Below, piece by piece: positions 24,501 to 34,312 of a stretch of DNA of 64,000 nt. Origin of the DNA: Methanoculleus caldifontis (GTDB taxonomy: Archaea; Halobacteriota; Methanomicrobia; Methanomicrobiales; Methanoculleaceae); assembly GCF_032842345.1 (NCBI RefSeq), contig NZ_WBKO01000001.1, forward strand, positions 744,001-808,000, written 5' to 3'. A program made the position numbers and the translations under genes. Below the pieces are notes generated by a model. That model had not been told where the DNA came from. It saw only the letters and a program-made list of their open reading frames with translations, and searched no databases. Every line of letters begins with the position of its first letter. The stretch's first letter is position 1.

Positions 24501-25658
24501 ATGAGGTTGCTTTTTGTCGGGGATCTATTCCTCGGAGGCGATGCCCAAAGGAATGAGATCGGAAAGATAATTCATTCCAAAGCCTTCTGGTCTGCGGATA
24601 CGAAAATTGCAAATTTAGAACACCCGATTAGTAATCATGCCCTCTGTGCAGATAAATGCACGTTATTTACCGACTCATCTGCGATGAATAATTTAAAACA
24701 GATGAACATTTCCGCGGTGTGCGTGGCAAACAATCATATCCACGATAAATTAGATCAAGGAATTCTCGATACTTTGGCAGAACTCGATAACGCACACCTA
24801 GGCCATTTTGGCGCGGGAATGGATGATTCTCACGCTCGAATGCCCTGGGATATTAATGATGAGATTTGCATACTGGGTTATTGCGATTTCGGGCATTCAT
24901 ACCTGAATAAAGTACAGGTTGCATCGCATAATAAGCCCGGTGTCAATCCTTTGCGATTAGAATCGATACTGCGAGATCTGGGGGAACTCAGGGACGGCAA
25001 AAAGGCCATACTCTTTTTCCACTGGGGCAGGGAGCATGTCTGGCTTCCACCGGTAGAAGATATTCATCTGGCCAAGAGACTGCTGGAAGACGACAGAGTG
25101 CTTATGATTATTGGTTCTCACTCCCACCGGATACAGGGCTACATTCGGCATAACGGTAAATATGCGTTCATGTCCCTAGGAAATTTCCTGTTCCCGAATT
25201 TCTTCATGCGCCCTCCAGCACAAATTACATACCCAAACACTGAAGAGGCCGGCTATTTGACAACGCGTGAATATCACCCTGTCTTTGCATTAACGTACAA
25301 GAAGTGGCCGGCGGTCTGTCGGGCCTCAATAATGGTGGATTACGATACAGAACGCAGTACAATCTCGATTCATCCCGTTTATCAGGAAGATGCGTCACCA
25401 ACAATAATCGATCTGGAAGGCTTGCGCAGGCGTGTCGTTGTGTTCTGGGTGTTTTTCTTATCGGGCGTATATAAATCGCCTCGACCCGTTTATGCAACGA
25501 TTGCCCTCCTGCATCATAAAGCATCTATATACTGGCGATACGCAAAGATAGCGTTTTTCTATCTTCGCTCATTAGGTATGTTCGAGACTCCAAGATATAT
25601 TATAGGATTATTATCCTACCATCGGAAACGACAAAACCCCGGTAACTCAGAGAAGTAA
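24501..25658 (+). CDS. CapA family protein (poly-gamma-glutamate/capsule type)
   Basis: This 385-residue protein belongs to the CapA/PgsA metallophosphatase-like family. Signature blocks are F-V-G-D-L-F-L-G-G-D (5-14), N-L-E-H-P-I-S (39-45), V-A-N-N-H-I-H-D (75-82), H-W-G-R-E-H (174-179), G-S-H-S-H-R-I-Q-G and S-L-G-N-F-L-F (about 230). These supply His/Asp metal ligands. CapA proteins are linked to capsule polymer production; the exact reaction is disputed. The C-terminal ~90 residues carry a hydrophobic stretch suggesting membrane association. It is inside the AT-rich island. Confidence 0.87.
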   Translation: MRLLFVGDLFLGGDAQRNEIGKIIHSKAFWSADTKIANLEHPISNHALCADKCTLFTDSSAMNNLKQMNISAVCVANNHIHDKLDQGILDTLAELDNAHLGHFGAGMDDSHARMPWDINDEICILGYCDFGHSYLNKVQVASHNKPGVNPLRLESILRDLGELRDGKKAILFFHWGREHVWLPPVEDIHLAKRLLEDDRVLMIIGSHSHRIQGYIRHNGKYAFMSLGNFLFPNFFMRPPAQITYPNTEEAGYLTTREYHPVFALTYKKWPAVCRASIMVDYDTERSTISIHPVYQEDASPTIIDLEGLRRRVVVFWVFFLSGVYKSPRPVYATIALLHHKASIYWRYAKIAFFYLRSLGMFETPRYIIGLLSYHRKRQNPGNSEK

Positions 25659-26120
25659 CGAAGGTCCAGATATCGCCCCTTATCCGCGGTTTGCCTACGA
25701 ATCGGGTGAAAGTATCCTAAAGCATGACGAAAATCAGGTACTATAATGATAAAGCGTCCTCGTAGTCCCTGCTTTGAAACCATTCAGGAAGTAGTCAGAT
25801 TGTCGAATGCGCTATGAAATGCGGCGATAGATCCTTTCCGGAGAGGTGACGTTAGCTTTGTGAAGATTTCTCCGGGATCGCTACAGATTCGTACGTTAGA
25901 GCCTTTTCCACTGGATTAACTCAAAAAAGACATTTATTACTTCGGAATCCGACGATGCATAGAGAACACTCTTTAGACCTCGGATGGGGAATTGAGATCG
26001 AGTTAAACAAAGAGAATGGTATATTAATTTCGCAGTTCAAATTAACGCGGCGGTGAAGAAGCGTTATACGTCCGGGCATGTCGAACAGAACATATCACCA
26101 TTCTCAAAAGGAGGCAGCGG
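25659..26120. other. AT-rich gap without a supported gene
   Basis: About 460 bases hold only short frames without family resemblance. Just before 26121 a strong ribosome binding site (AAAGGAGGC) is present. The remainder may be the scar of lost genes. Confidence 0.5.
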
Positions 26121-27176
26121 ATGTATCCTATAACCGAAAGCATTCAACAAAATCCAGAATTTTGGGACATTTATACGAGAAAGGAAGAGTACTCATCTCA
26201 GAGATTAGATCAACATGGAAGGTTCATATCTCGTCACAGTCGGCATGGGGATATTCTTGATCCTATAGTATCAAGGTATCTGATTCAGGAAGGTCTTAGG
26301 GTCGAATATCCGGATAATAGACATTTTGCAGTATGCCTCACGCACGATGTCGATGAAATATACCCTCCGATTAGTCATACATTGGCTTCTTCGAGACATT
26401 GCCTTAAGGCGGGCGACTACGCTGGAGTTAAAAAGCAATTATTCTGGCGATTGAAAGGTAAAAAGGCAAGCCCATATCTAAAATTTAAAGATATTATGGA
26501 TCTAGAGGAGACGTATGATGCAAAGTCTTCGTTCTATTTCCTTGCAACAGACAGAGATATTCGGCGATTTCGATATGACGTCGATGACCTTGAGACAGAA
26601 GTTGGTTTCATCAGCGATAACGGGTGGGAGGTCGGCCTGCATGGAGGTTACTATGCTGCAGGGGATCTGAACGAAATCAAAATCGAAAAAAATCGGCTTG
26701 AACGTATCCTAGGAAAGAGAATTGTCGGCTATCGGAACCACTACCTACGTTTTGTAGTGCCGGATTCCTGGGAGCAGTTATCTCTGGCGCGTTTTGAATA
26801 TGACACGACTCTGGGATACTCAGATGCAATCGGGTTCAGGAACGGTATGTGCCATCCCTTTAAGCCATTCAATAGAAACACAGATTCCGAGTTAGACCTG
26901 CTGGAGCTTCCTTTGACGGTGATGGATAGCACACTCTTCAGCACAACAAAGTCACAAGAGGACGCATGGCACCACGTAAAAAGGTGTATTGATGTTGTTG
27001 CTTCTTATAGTGGTCTCCTCGTATTGAACTGGCACTCAAACAGTTTCAACTGCCCATACAAGAGTTTCTGGCCGAGGATGTATGAGAAGGTTCTCCACTA
27101 TTGCGCCGGAAATAAGGCATGGATAACAGATGCAGAGACAATTACGGAATTCTGGAAGAAAAATGTGCTTTATTAA
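26121..27176 (+). CDS. polysaccharide deacetylase family protein
   Basis: This 351-residue protein has a NodB-like core: L-T-H-D-V-D-E (about 73-79) with the metal Asp, S-F-Y-F-L-A (about 136-141), W-E-V-G-L-H-G (about 170-176), and the late L-N-W-H-S-N motif (about 309-314). It is related to the deacetylase at 22456 but has an extra N-terminal region, and it may act on a polymer or lipid-linked sugar. The start is set by AGGAGGC eight bases upstream. Confidence 0.82.
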   Translation: MYPITESIQQNPEFWDIYTRKEEYSSQRLDQHGRFISRHSRHGDILDPIVSRYLIQEGLRVEYPDNRHFAVCLTHDVDEIYPPISHTLASSRHCLKAGDYAGVKKQLFWRLKGKKASPYLKFKDIMDLEETYDAKSSFYFLATDRDIRRFRYDVDDLETEVGFISDNGWEVGLHGGYYAAGDLNEIKIEKNRLERILGKRIVGYRNHYLRFVVPDSWEQLSLARFEYDTTLGYSDAIGFRNGMCHPFKPFNRNTDSELDLLELPLTVMDSTLFSTTKSQEDAWHHVKRCIDVVASYSGLLVLNWHSNSFNCPYKSFWPRMYEKVLHYCAGNKAWITDAETITEFWKKNVLY

Positions 27177-27327
27177 TTTTTGTATCATATTTTTCAGCCG
27201 CACCACAGCGTTTATATCGTGAAGAAAATAAAAGAATTGATATGCGTTGAAACAAAAAGAAAATAGCGTTAACGTCTGGAATTCTTTATAATCTAGATTT
27301 AAATAAAATCAAGAAGGGCGAGGAAAA

Positions 27328-28500
27328 ATGGAAAAAACAGATTGTGCATTGATCCTAGGGAGTTATGTAAATGGATATTCAATAGTCCGGGAATTGCATG
27401 AAAAAAAAGTAGAAAATATTGTTCTTTTTGATAGCACGAGGAATATAGCATCCTATAGCAATAAGATCACACAGCACGTTTCGATCGAGGATACGCCAGA
27501 AAACCTCCTTAATGCGCTGAACAAACTCCACGAAGAATACGAGAAAATAATAGTTTTCCCGACAAGCGACCTGCATCTCGAAAATTTGCATAAAATCCAT
27601 AAAGCCATAGAAGGTTATTGTTTCCTTCCGTTTAACCCGGAAAATCTGATCGAATGCTCGGATAAGTATCACCAATATTCATGGTGCGAAAAGCTAGGGG
27701 TTCCGTATCCTAAAACAATACGAATTGAGAACATCAAAGATATTGATAGGATTTTGTCAATTCAATTCCCTGTCCTCCTAAAACCCGTCAGGAGAGACGA
27801 TCTTAAGATCGATGTCTTTAGAAACCTGCAGTTGAAAGACCGGGAAGAATTTGACAAAAATAAGCGAAAAATTGAAGATTTTATTCGGAAAGGAATACCG
27901 TTCATTGCATCGGAAATTATCCCGGGTGACGGATCGAATATCTATGCATACGTAGGATACCGCAATAAGCAGGGAGTTATCGTCAATGAATGGACCGGTA
28001 AAAAACTTTCCCAGTTCCCAAATGACTTTGGCGTTTTCGCAAGTGCTTCCAATCAGGCCCCGGATACTGTCTATCACCAGGGAAGAACATTACTGAATGG
28101 CATGAATCTCATGGGAATTGCCGAACCCGAATTCAAATATGACTATAGGGACGGCAAGTACAAACTCATGGAGATAAATCTACGCTCAATGATGTGGCAT
28201 CGCGTGGGAAATCTTTCCGGGGTCTACCTACAGTATTCACAGTACCTGGATGCCCTTGGTAAAATCGCCGACAAACAGTCGCAAATTAAAGACAAAGACA
28301 TTCACCTCTTTTACTTTAAGCACGAACTTTTCAACGTTTTATTCAGAAGGAAATATGCTGGCATATTTTATAAAAACTTATTTAGATCTGATAAAACTCA
28401 TTTCGCAGTCTTTTGTCCGGACGATCTCCTTCCCTGGATTGTCGATACCAAAAATGCGATACTACGGGTGATAAAAAGAGAATTCAAGGAGTATACTTGA
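27328..28500 (+). CDS. ATP-grasp carboxylate-amine ligase (D-aspartate ligase-like)
   Basis: The 390-residue protein has an N-terminal nucleotide-binding lobe ([10 protein letters not shown], 7-16). The ATP-grasp core contains [10 protein letters not shown] (about 149-158), A-S-E-I-I-P-G-D-G (about 192-200) and the Mg-binding E-I-N-L-R (about 275-279). Members join amino or carboxyl groups and, in glycan loci, decorate sugars or peptides with amino acids. The substrate is not predictable. AT-rich promoter-like sequence (TTATAATCTAGATTTAAAT) precedes it. The following acyltransferase overlaps by one base. Confidence 0.82.
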   Translation: MEKTDCALILGSYVNGYSIVRELHEKKVENIVLFDSTRNIASYSNKITQHVSIEDTPENLLNALNKLHEEYEKIIVFPTSDLHLENLHKIHKAIEGYCFLPFNPENLIECSDKYHQYSWCEKLGVPYPKTIRIENIKDIDRILSIQFPVLLKPVRRDDLKIDVFRNLQLKDREEFDKNKRKIEDFIRKGIPFIASEIIPGDGSNIYAYVGYRNKQGVIVNEWTGKKLSQFPNDFGVFASASNQAPDTVYHQGRTLLNGMNLMGIAEPEFKYDYRDGKYKLMEINLRSMMWHRVGNLSGVYLQYSQYLDALGKIADKQSQIKDKDIHLFYFKHELFNVLFRRKYAGIFYKNLFRSDKTHFAVFCPDDLLPWIVDTKNAILRVIKREFKEYT

Positions 28501-28979
28501 TGATAACAGACGCTTATTTCTTTCTCAAAAAAATACCCTTGCTAATAAAAGGGGTAAAGATCAGAGATCATTGCGCATTTGTTCGAGTAAAATTCCTAGG
28601 AAAAGCCAGAATCGAACCATACTGCCGTATTATCGGCGATCCTGAGATTATCATAGGGGATACCTTCTATATGAATGCAGGATGCCATATTCTGGGCAAT
28701 ATTGTCATTGGCAACGACGTCCAAATCGGTCCGAAAACGGTCATCTGGGGGAGGGACCACGGAATTTCTCGAGATAGGTTAATCAGGGAGCAGCCTCACG
28801 TAAAAAAAGCAATCCACATAGGCAACGATGTCTGGATTGGAGCAAATGTCACTGTATTGAAAGGAGTAACTCTCGGCGATGGAGCCATCGTCGGAGCAGG
28901 TTCGGTCGTTACAAAAGATGTGCCCGACTACGCTGTAGTTGTTGGAAATCCCGCTAGGATTATGAGATATAGGGAATAG
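28500..28979 (+). CDS. hexapeptide-repeat acyltransferase (WbbJ/maltose acetyltransferase type)
   Basis: This 159-residue left-handed beta-helix protein has hexapeptide repeats from about residue 45 ([15 protein letters not shown]) to the end. The conserved [11 protein letters not shown] and V-V-G-N-P-A-R blocks are typical of O-acetyltransferases such as WbbJ. The catalytic His is plausible in R-D-H-G-I (about 84). The ATG overlaps the ATP-grasp stop (TGATG), so the two are coupled. It could also serve as the N-acetyltransferase step missing from the right-flank nucleotide-sugar cluster, though that is speculative. Confidence 0.85.
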   Translation: MITDAYFFLKKIPLLIKGVKIRDHCAFVRVKFLGKARIEPYCRIIGDPEIIIGDTFYMNAGCHILGNIVIGNDVQIGPKTVIWGRDHGISRDRLIREQPHVKKAIHIGNDVWIGANVTVLKGVTLGDGAIVGAGSVVTKDVPDYAVVVGNPARIMRYRE

Positions 28980-29248
28980 CCAAACACTAGGAACCGCAAG
29001 TAATTTATTGAAGGTAATGCAGATCCTTAAAATCGTCGTACATGCGGTGTCGTTTCGTTTGAAGTTCCCACAATGGAAGCCGCATACAGAGGCTAATCAC
29101 GAATACAACCGCTTTCGAGTATTGCCTGTAGAGAGGTAGCAGGCCGGGACCTCACTTGTATTAAAGACATTCTAAACGGTCAAAATCACGGAATCATACA
29201 TACGGCAATAACTGTTTAACTCTCAACGGACGTGAAGATGGAGAAATC

Positions 29249-30430
29249 ATGATGCGCGAAACTGAGACAAACCTTTTAGCAATTACTCATACCTACAGGA
29301 CTTTTCAGAAAGACCCTCTTGAGTCTATAGCCCCCTATTTTTCAAATGTTTACGTCTGCATAAGATCCAATCCTGCAATGGAAATATTAAAGCATGTAAA
29401 CCGAAACAAATATTATAAGAATAGCCTCGATTATAAAATCGATCTGTCAAACAAACCAGAAAACTGCCACATCTACCCATCACCCACACTGTATGTGCCA
29501 ATAGAAAGCTGCTATAAATCTGTGGGAAGAAAACATCTCACTGCCGTCACCAGGATAATTAAGAGAAACAACCTTCGGTTTCAACTGATTCACGCCCACT
29601 TCACGTGGTCAGCTGGCTATGTGGGTGCCTGCCTTAAAGAAGAGTATGATACCCCATTTGTCGTCACCGCTCATGGATATGATATTTATTCTCTTCCCTT
29701 CAGGGATGCCGATTGGAAAAGCAGGATAGAACACGTTCTTAATACCGCCGATGCGATAACTACCGTCAGCAACAGTAATAGAGAATGTATTGAACGCTTG
29801 AATGTAGCCACTCCGGTATTCGTGATACCTAACGGGTATAACGAGGCTATTTTTTACCCGAAAGATTCCGCCGGCTGCCGAAGATCCCTTGGACTGCCTC
29901 TGGATAAAAAAATCATTCTCTCGGTGGGGAATTTCTCCCCGATTAAGGGGCATAAATACTTGATCTCGGCCGTCAAGGAGGTTGCAAAACACCAAAATGA
30001 CATCCTTTGCATTATTATTGGAAGCGGTCAGACATTTCAATCATTAGAGAGACAGATAAAGAGCGAACAGCTTGAGCAGTACGTACGGCTGGTAGATCGG
30101 AAGCCACACGGCGAGTTGTCGCTATGGATGAACGCCTGCGATATTTTCGTGTTGCCAAGTGTACGGGAAAGTTTCGGTCTTGTACAAATCGAAGCCATGG
30201 CGTGCGGGAAGCCAGTTGTGGCGACACGAAATGGTGGAAGTGAGGAGATCATAGTTTCTCAAGATTGCGGACTTCTTGTCGAACCAAAGAATTCGCATGA
30301 ACTTGCAGAGCAGATTAATACCGCACTAAATAAAAAATGGGAGTTCCAAAAGATTCTAGAATACTCGCATGCATTTTCCCTAGAAGAGATCGCTAAAGGA
30401 TATATGAAAGTATACGAAAAGATACTGTAG
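29249..30430 (+). CDS. family-4 glycosyltransferase
   Basis: This 393-residue GT-B enzyme has an N-terminal acceptor domain with I-H-A-H-F-T-W and V-T-A-H-G-Y-D-I-Y (about 115-143), then the donor domain: S-V-G-N-F-S-P-I-K-G-H (about 227-237), L-P-S-V-R-E-S-F-G-L-V (about 302-312) and E-A-M-A-C-G-K-P-V-V-A-T. The E-x7-E signature of retaining GT4 enzymes is present. It probably adds a hexose to the surface glycan. The 270-bp gap before it (28980-29248) has no supported gene. Confidence 0.9.
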   Translation: MMRETETNLLAITHTYRTFQKDPLESIAPYFSNVYVCIRSNPAMEILKHVNRNKYYKNSLDYKIDLSNKPENCHIYPSPTLYVPIESCYKSVGRKHLTAVTRIIKRNNLRFQLIHAHFTWSAGYVGACLKEEYDTPFVVTAHGYDIYSLPFRDADWKSRIEHVLNTADAITTVSNSNRECIERLNVATPVFVIPNGYNEAIFYPKDSAGCRRSLGLPLDKKIILSVGNFSPIKGHKYLISAVKEVAKHQNDILCIIIGSGQTFQSLERQIKSEQLEQYVRLVDRKPHGELSLWMNACDIFVLPSVRESFGLVQIEAMACGKPVVATRNGGSEEIIVSQDCGLLVEPKNSHELAEQINTALNKKWEFQKILEYSHAFSLEEIAKGYMKVYEKIL

Positions 30431-30563
30431 AATTAAAGAAGCGAACTTATAGGAACTACGGGCTCATCTACATTGTAAACTAAAACTCGGTACATATGAT
30501 AATTTATAAAACCGTTAGAAGTAAGTCCTATATACAGTAAAAGCGGTTGTTGTCTGGTGCAGC

Positions 30564-32480
30564 ATGGGGATAAAAAACGTCTTTGGCGAGACAACAGTGC
30601 GCACGTACCTCAGCTGGTTTACCGATAACATCGACGTTATAGGCAGCGTTGCGGGGATACTGATCGGGGTTGCTATCTCTTTGCTTTATCTCATCAGTAA
30701 AACGATCTATCTGCCCATGTTGGGTCTTGCACTTTTCTCCGCATCATTGATATACCTCCTCTTACGGCGAGCAAACGTGAAAGAATATCCGATCAGCAGA
30801 TCGCGGGGGTTGTCAGTCCTTTATGAAATACTTTTTTTTTCCGGAATAACGGCCTGCCTTGCGCTCCTGCATACTTCTGGCTGCCGGCCTCCGACGTATT
30901 TTATCATTTTTGGCGTCTGTGCTGGATTGCTGGCGCTTTCCATACTCTGCGTCAAAACAAAGCATGGTGTGTTACTCCAACTATTTAAGATAGTGATCCT
31001 TTCGCTGCTGAGCAAATACTCTGTATACTGGTTTTCCGGGGGTTCGGGTGTCGACTACTGGATACACTTGAGTATGAACCTTCTGCTGGCGCAAGATGGG
31101 AATATAAGTGTTTTGATCAACAAAGAAGAGTTCTTCCCATTAATGCACATCCAGGTTGCTATCGGCCAGATTCTCACTGCCGTACCCATCAGAGACGCCT
31201 CAAATTATTTCATTCTTCTGCCGTATGTACTTGCGGCAATATGTGTTTTCATAATCGGAAGGAAAATATTCAATGAAAAAGTAGGACTTCTTGCGATGCT
31301 GATCGTAAGCATCACGGATTTTCATTTTCTCTGGGGGATCGCTCCTCAGACAACAACATACGGAGTGACGTTATTCTACTTTCTTATACTGATAGTTTTT
31401 GAAGCAACGAACGGAAACGACCGCCCTAAGTGGATATTTCTGTCAGTCATCTTGATTTTAACACTTATTCTAGGTCATGCAGTCTCTTCATTTATCATGC
31501 TAACAACCTTGATCGCTTTATATATAGGATCCTATCTCTATAATACTGTATTCAGAGAGAAGCAGATCTTTTCATTCTGTCCATATCTATTCCTCCTGTA
31601 TGTTGTTGTGCTTATCCAGCACTGGGTTGTTGCTGTCTATGGTAGAGAAAATTCCTTCTTTGACATGATTATAGTGACTTTTGAAAATTCTGTTTCCGAA
31701 TACGCAGGTTTCCTCAACAGACCGGAAACCTCTGCCAAATATGTCGTAATGATGCCCTCTATTTTTGAGCAAGCTGCAGATACGGCAGGGTTGGCGCTTC
31801 TACTGTTCTTTACAGCCATTGCAGGATACTTGTGGGTTTCGCGCCGTTACCGAAATGGATATACGGTCTCGATAGTGGTCTGCGTAATTATTCTCATGTC
31901 CATTACATTCGGTTTCCCGTTATTCGGAATCCGCAACATTCTACCCACGCGCTGGTTTGTATTTTTATATTTGTTTATTGCCATTATGGCCGCATGTGCG
32001 ATTGTGAAACTTCAATACGCTCTCCCCAAAAGGCATATGGCTATTGCTTTTGTGTTTGCATCTGTTTTTATAATGGCTTTCTTCATGTCCGCTTGCACCA
32101 CAGCGAACCAAGATAGCCCACTCTGGTTGAAAGAATCAACCATTTCTACAAGATACACGTTTCAGGAGGTCTACGGCGCACAAAAATTATCCTTCCTATC
32201 AGACAAGTTCATGGCAGACTCCAACTATATGTGCCTGTTGAGCATGGATCCTGGGAACCATGTAAGGGAATTTACATCGAAAAAACTATTCTCCGACGCC
32301 GATCGAATATTTGTATGGAGAAATTATATGTACGATAGACCAATACGGCAGGAAATTGAACTTGAAGGTTATTATAAGAGAATTGGGATAAGTCAAATCG
32401 TAGGCTTGGAAATGCTAAATAATTTGGAAGTCAAGTCAAAGGTCTACCAAAACGCGGATATTACGGGTTTCTATTTATAA
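30564..32480 (+). CDS. polytopic membrane protein of the glycan locus (GT-C/ArnT-like)
   Basis: This 638-residue protein has about 12-14 hydrophobic segments between residues 20 and 520 and a soluble C-terminal domain of roughly 110 residues. The first external loop contains G-G-S-G-V-D-Y-W-I-H-L (about 159-169), whose Asp is reminiscent of the catalytic loop of GT-C enzymes that use polyprenyl-phosphate sugars. No definite family name can be assigned from the sequence alone; a polymerase/ligase role is also possible. It is AT-rich like its neighbours. Confidence 0.7.
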   Translation: MGIKNVFGETTVRTYLSWFTDNIDVIGSVAGILIGVAISLLYLISKTIYLPMLGLALFSASLIYLLLRRANVKEYPISRSRGLSVLYEILFFSGITACLALLHTSGCRPPTYFIIFGVCAGLLALSILCVKTKHGVLLQLFKIVILSLLSKYSVYWFSGGSGVDYWIHLSMNLLLAQDGNISVLINKEEFFPLMHIQVAIGQILTAVPIRDASNYFILLPYVLAAICVFIIGRKIFNEKVGLLAMLIVSITDFHFLWGIAPQTTTYGVTLFYFLILIVFEATNGNDRPKWIFLSVILILTLILGHAVSSFIMLTTLIALYIGSYLYNTVFREKQIFSFCPYLFLLYVVVLIQHWVVAVYGRENSFFDMIIVTFENSVSEYAGFLNRPETSAKYVVMMPSIFEQAADTAGLALLLFFTAIAGYLWVSRRYRNGYTVSIVVCVIILMSITFGFPLFGIRNILPTRWFVFLYLFIAIMAACAIVKLQYALPKRHMAIAFVFASVFIMAFFMSACTTANQDSPLWLKESTISTRYTFQEVYGAQKLSFLSDKFMADSNYMCLLSMDPGNHVREFTSKKLFSDADRIFVWRNYMYDRPIRQEIELEGYYKRIGISQIVGLEMLNNLEVKSKVYQNADITGFYL

Positions 32481-33097
32481 TCTGCCACAGGGAATGCCTC
32501 AGATTTTCTATGATTTATTTTGAGTTCTGTTTCCTTGCTTGGTCATTCCTTCTTCATATCCAATACATAGTTGGACGGGTAAAATTACCCTCAGTGATAC
32601 TTCTGGAAAAGGAGCAATTAACTCCTTTTCTGGAATCCATTGCCAATGGGGATTGTAACGGTGAGGGGACCGTAGTCCTCTGAAAACATCGCGTGTTACT
32701 TTACATTTTCAAGAACCTTAACGGGTCATTCAATCGTCTGAGGGACGCCTCTGCGCACATCTCTGGATATCTCCGAGTCGTATCAAACTGACTGGAGTGA
32801 ACGTAATCTCGTTTACGTAGTCGCTTATCAGATATTCTTATAATGTGGAGCAAGCGTTGAACGTAGAGACAAAACCTGTACCGGCGGCGGTTATTGGGGC
32901 TTGCACGGTGAGAAATACGGAAAATGAAGTCACCTATAGGCGAGGTCACGCAGGATGAGAACCTGGAGACGCAAAAAGCAAGTGGATATATGTATTACAT
33001 AATATATTCCACTGTAAATATAATTATTACATTGCCAATCCGTGAAAATTTCAAAAAAACAAAGTATTTAACATCCGATGCACATTATTTACAATCT
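32481..33097. other. gap of ~600 bp without a supported gene
   Basis: No frame here shows family resemblance on either strand. Plus-strand frames leading into 33098 are open but lack homology to the pyruvyltransferase N-terminus. The sequence could be a remnant of past rearrangement. Confidence 0.45.
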
Positions 33098-34312
33098 ATG
33101 TTAAGAGCATTAATATTAAATGTTGGCTTCAAAAATAAAGGCAACGAGGCCCTGATTGCTTCAACAAAAGACATCATATGGCGTTATATAAAGAACGTCG
33201 AATTCCTGAATATGGGTGCAGCAAAGGACCCCGACAACCAGATCATTCTTCAACCTGCACGAAATCCCATGCGGTCGCCATACCCCTGGCTGTACCTGTT
33301 CGAGTGCCTGATAATAAAGACACTCCGCCGATGCGGTCTGCAAATTGGGGTTCCAAAGAAATCGAAACTTCGTGTATTGGATGAAATAGATGTTGTCATT
33401 AATAGCGGAGGAGATCAATTAAGCGGAGAAAAAACGCCGGGAAGTAGTTTCTTAAACATTATTTATGCACTATTACTGGATAAACCGGTGGTATTATTTG
33501 CAGAGAGCCTTGGTTACTATAAAAGCCCGATAAATCGAATCGTCAGCCGATACGTATTCCAGAGGGTGAAACTGATTCTGGTCAGAGAGGAGCTCTCCAA
33601 ACAATATCTGCTGGGAAACGGTGTCGACGAGACGAAAATACACGTTACTGCCGATCCTGCGTTCATCTTGCCGCCCGCAGGAAAATCAAGAACTGAGGAA
33701 ATACTACGGATGGAGAATATTTCAGATATTCCAACCCCGATTGTCGGGATCAATCCCAGTGGTCTAATCAGCAAGTACCTGAACGACCCCACAAAATCTG
33801 AAGAGCATTATATTCGGTCAATGGCACATACTATCGACCACCTCGTCGAAACCAAGGGTGTCAGCGTCATTTTGATTCCACATGTCTATTCTACTAAGAA
33901 CGACGACAGGATGGCGGCGGACAAAATTTTGAAAGCTGTCTCAAATCGAAATAGCGTTTTCCAGATATGCGGAGAATATTCTGCCAGCGAGTTGAAGGGC
34001 ATTATCGGATTATGCGAGATCTTCGTCGGAGCCAGAATGCATGCGACAATTGCGGCAACATCACTTTGCATCCCAACGGTAGGCATAGCATACAGTCACA
34101 AAATGCATGGAATTATCGGGAAAACACTTGGTCTGGAGCAATATATTATAGATATTGATAAATTGGATGAAAGCATTTTAAAGACAACCATCGACGCTGT
34201 CTGGTCGGACAGAACCGCCATAAGGGAACACCTTAAAGCAGTAATGCCGGAAGTAATAGAAAAAGCATTCAAAAATGGATATTATTTTTCTAAATTCATT
34301 GAATCAAATTAA
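33098..34312 (+). CDS. polysaccharide pyruvyl transferase family protein
   Basis: ATG 33098 gives 404 residues starting M-L-R-A-L-I-L-N-V-G-F-K-N-K-G-N-E-A, the family N-terminus that supports this start. Other blocks are V-V-I-N-S-G-G-D-Q-L-S (about 96-106), a P-V-V-L-F-A-E-S-L-G-Y stretch and V-G-A-R-M-H-A-T-I-A-A (about 310-320) with the conserved R-M-H. Such enzymes add ketal pyruvate to sugars, sometimes other groups. It converges on, and overlaps by four bases, the Fe-S protein gene at 34309; similar pairs are common in glycan loci. Confidence 0.87.
   Translation: MLRALILNVGFKNKGNEALIASTKDIIWRYIKNVEFLNMGAAKDPDNQIILQPARNPMRSPYPWLYLFECLIIKTLRRCGLQIGVPKKSKLRVLDEIDVVINSGGDQLSGEKTPGSSFLNIIYALLLDKPVVLFAESLGYYKSPINRIVSRYVFQRVKLILVREELSKQYLLGNGVDETKIHVTADPAFILPPAGKSRTEEILRMENISDIPTPIVGINPSGLISKYLNDPTKSEEHYIRSMAHTIDHLVETKGVSVILIPHVYSTKNDDRMAADKILKAVSNRNSVFQICGEYSASELKGIIGLCEIFVGARMHATIAATSLCIPTVGIAYSHKMHGIIGKTLGLEQYIIDIDKLDESILKTTIDAVWSDRTAIREHLKAVMPEVIEKAFKNGYYFSKFIESN

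Noticed and set aside
32701-32949. Transposase remnant in the 32.5-33.1 kb gap
   Set aside because: A short basic frame exists, but no catalytic motif or inverted repeats could be supported.
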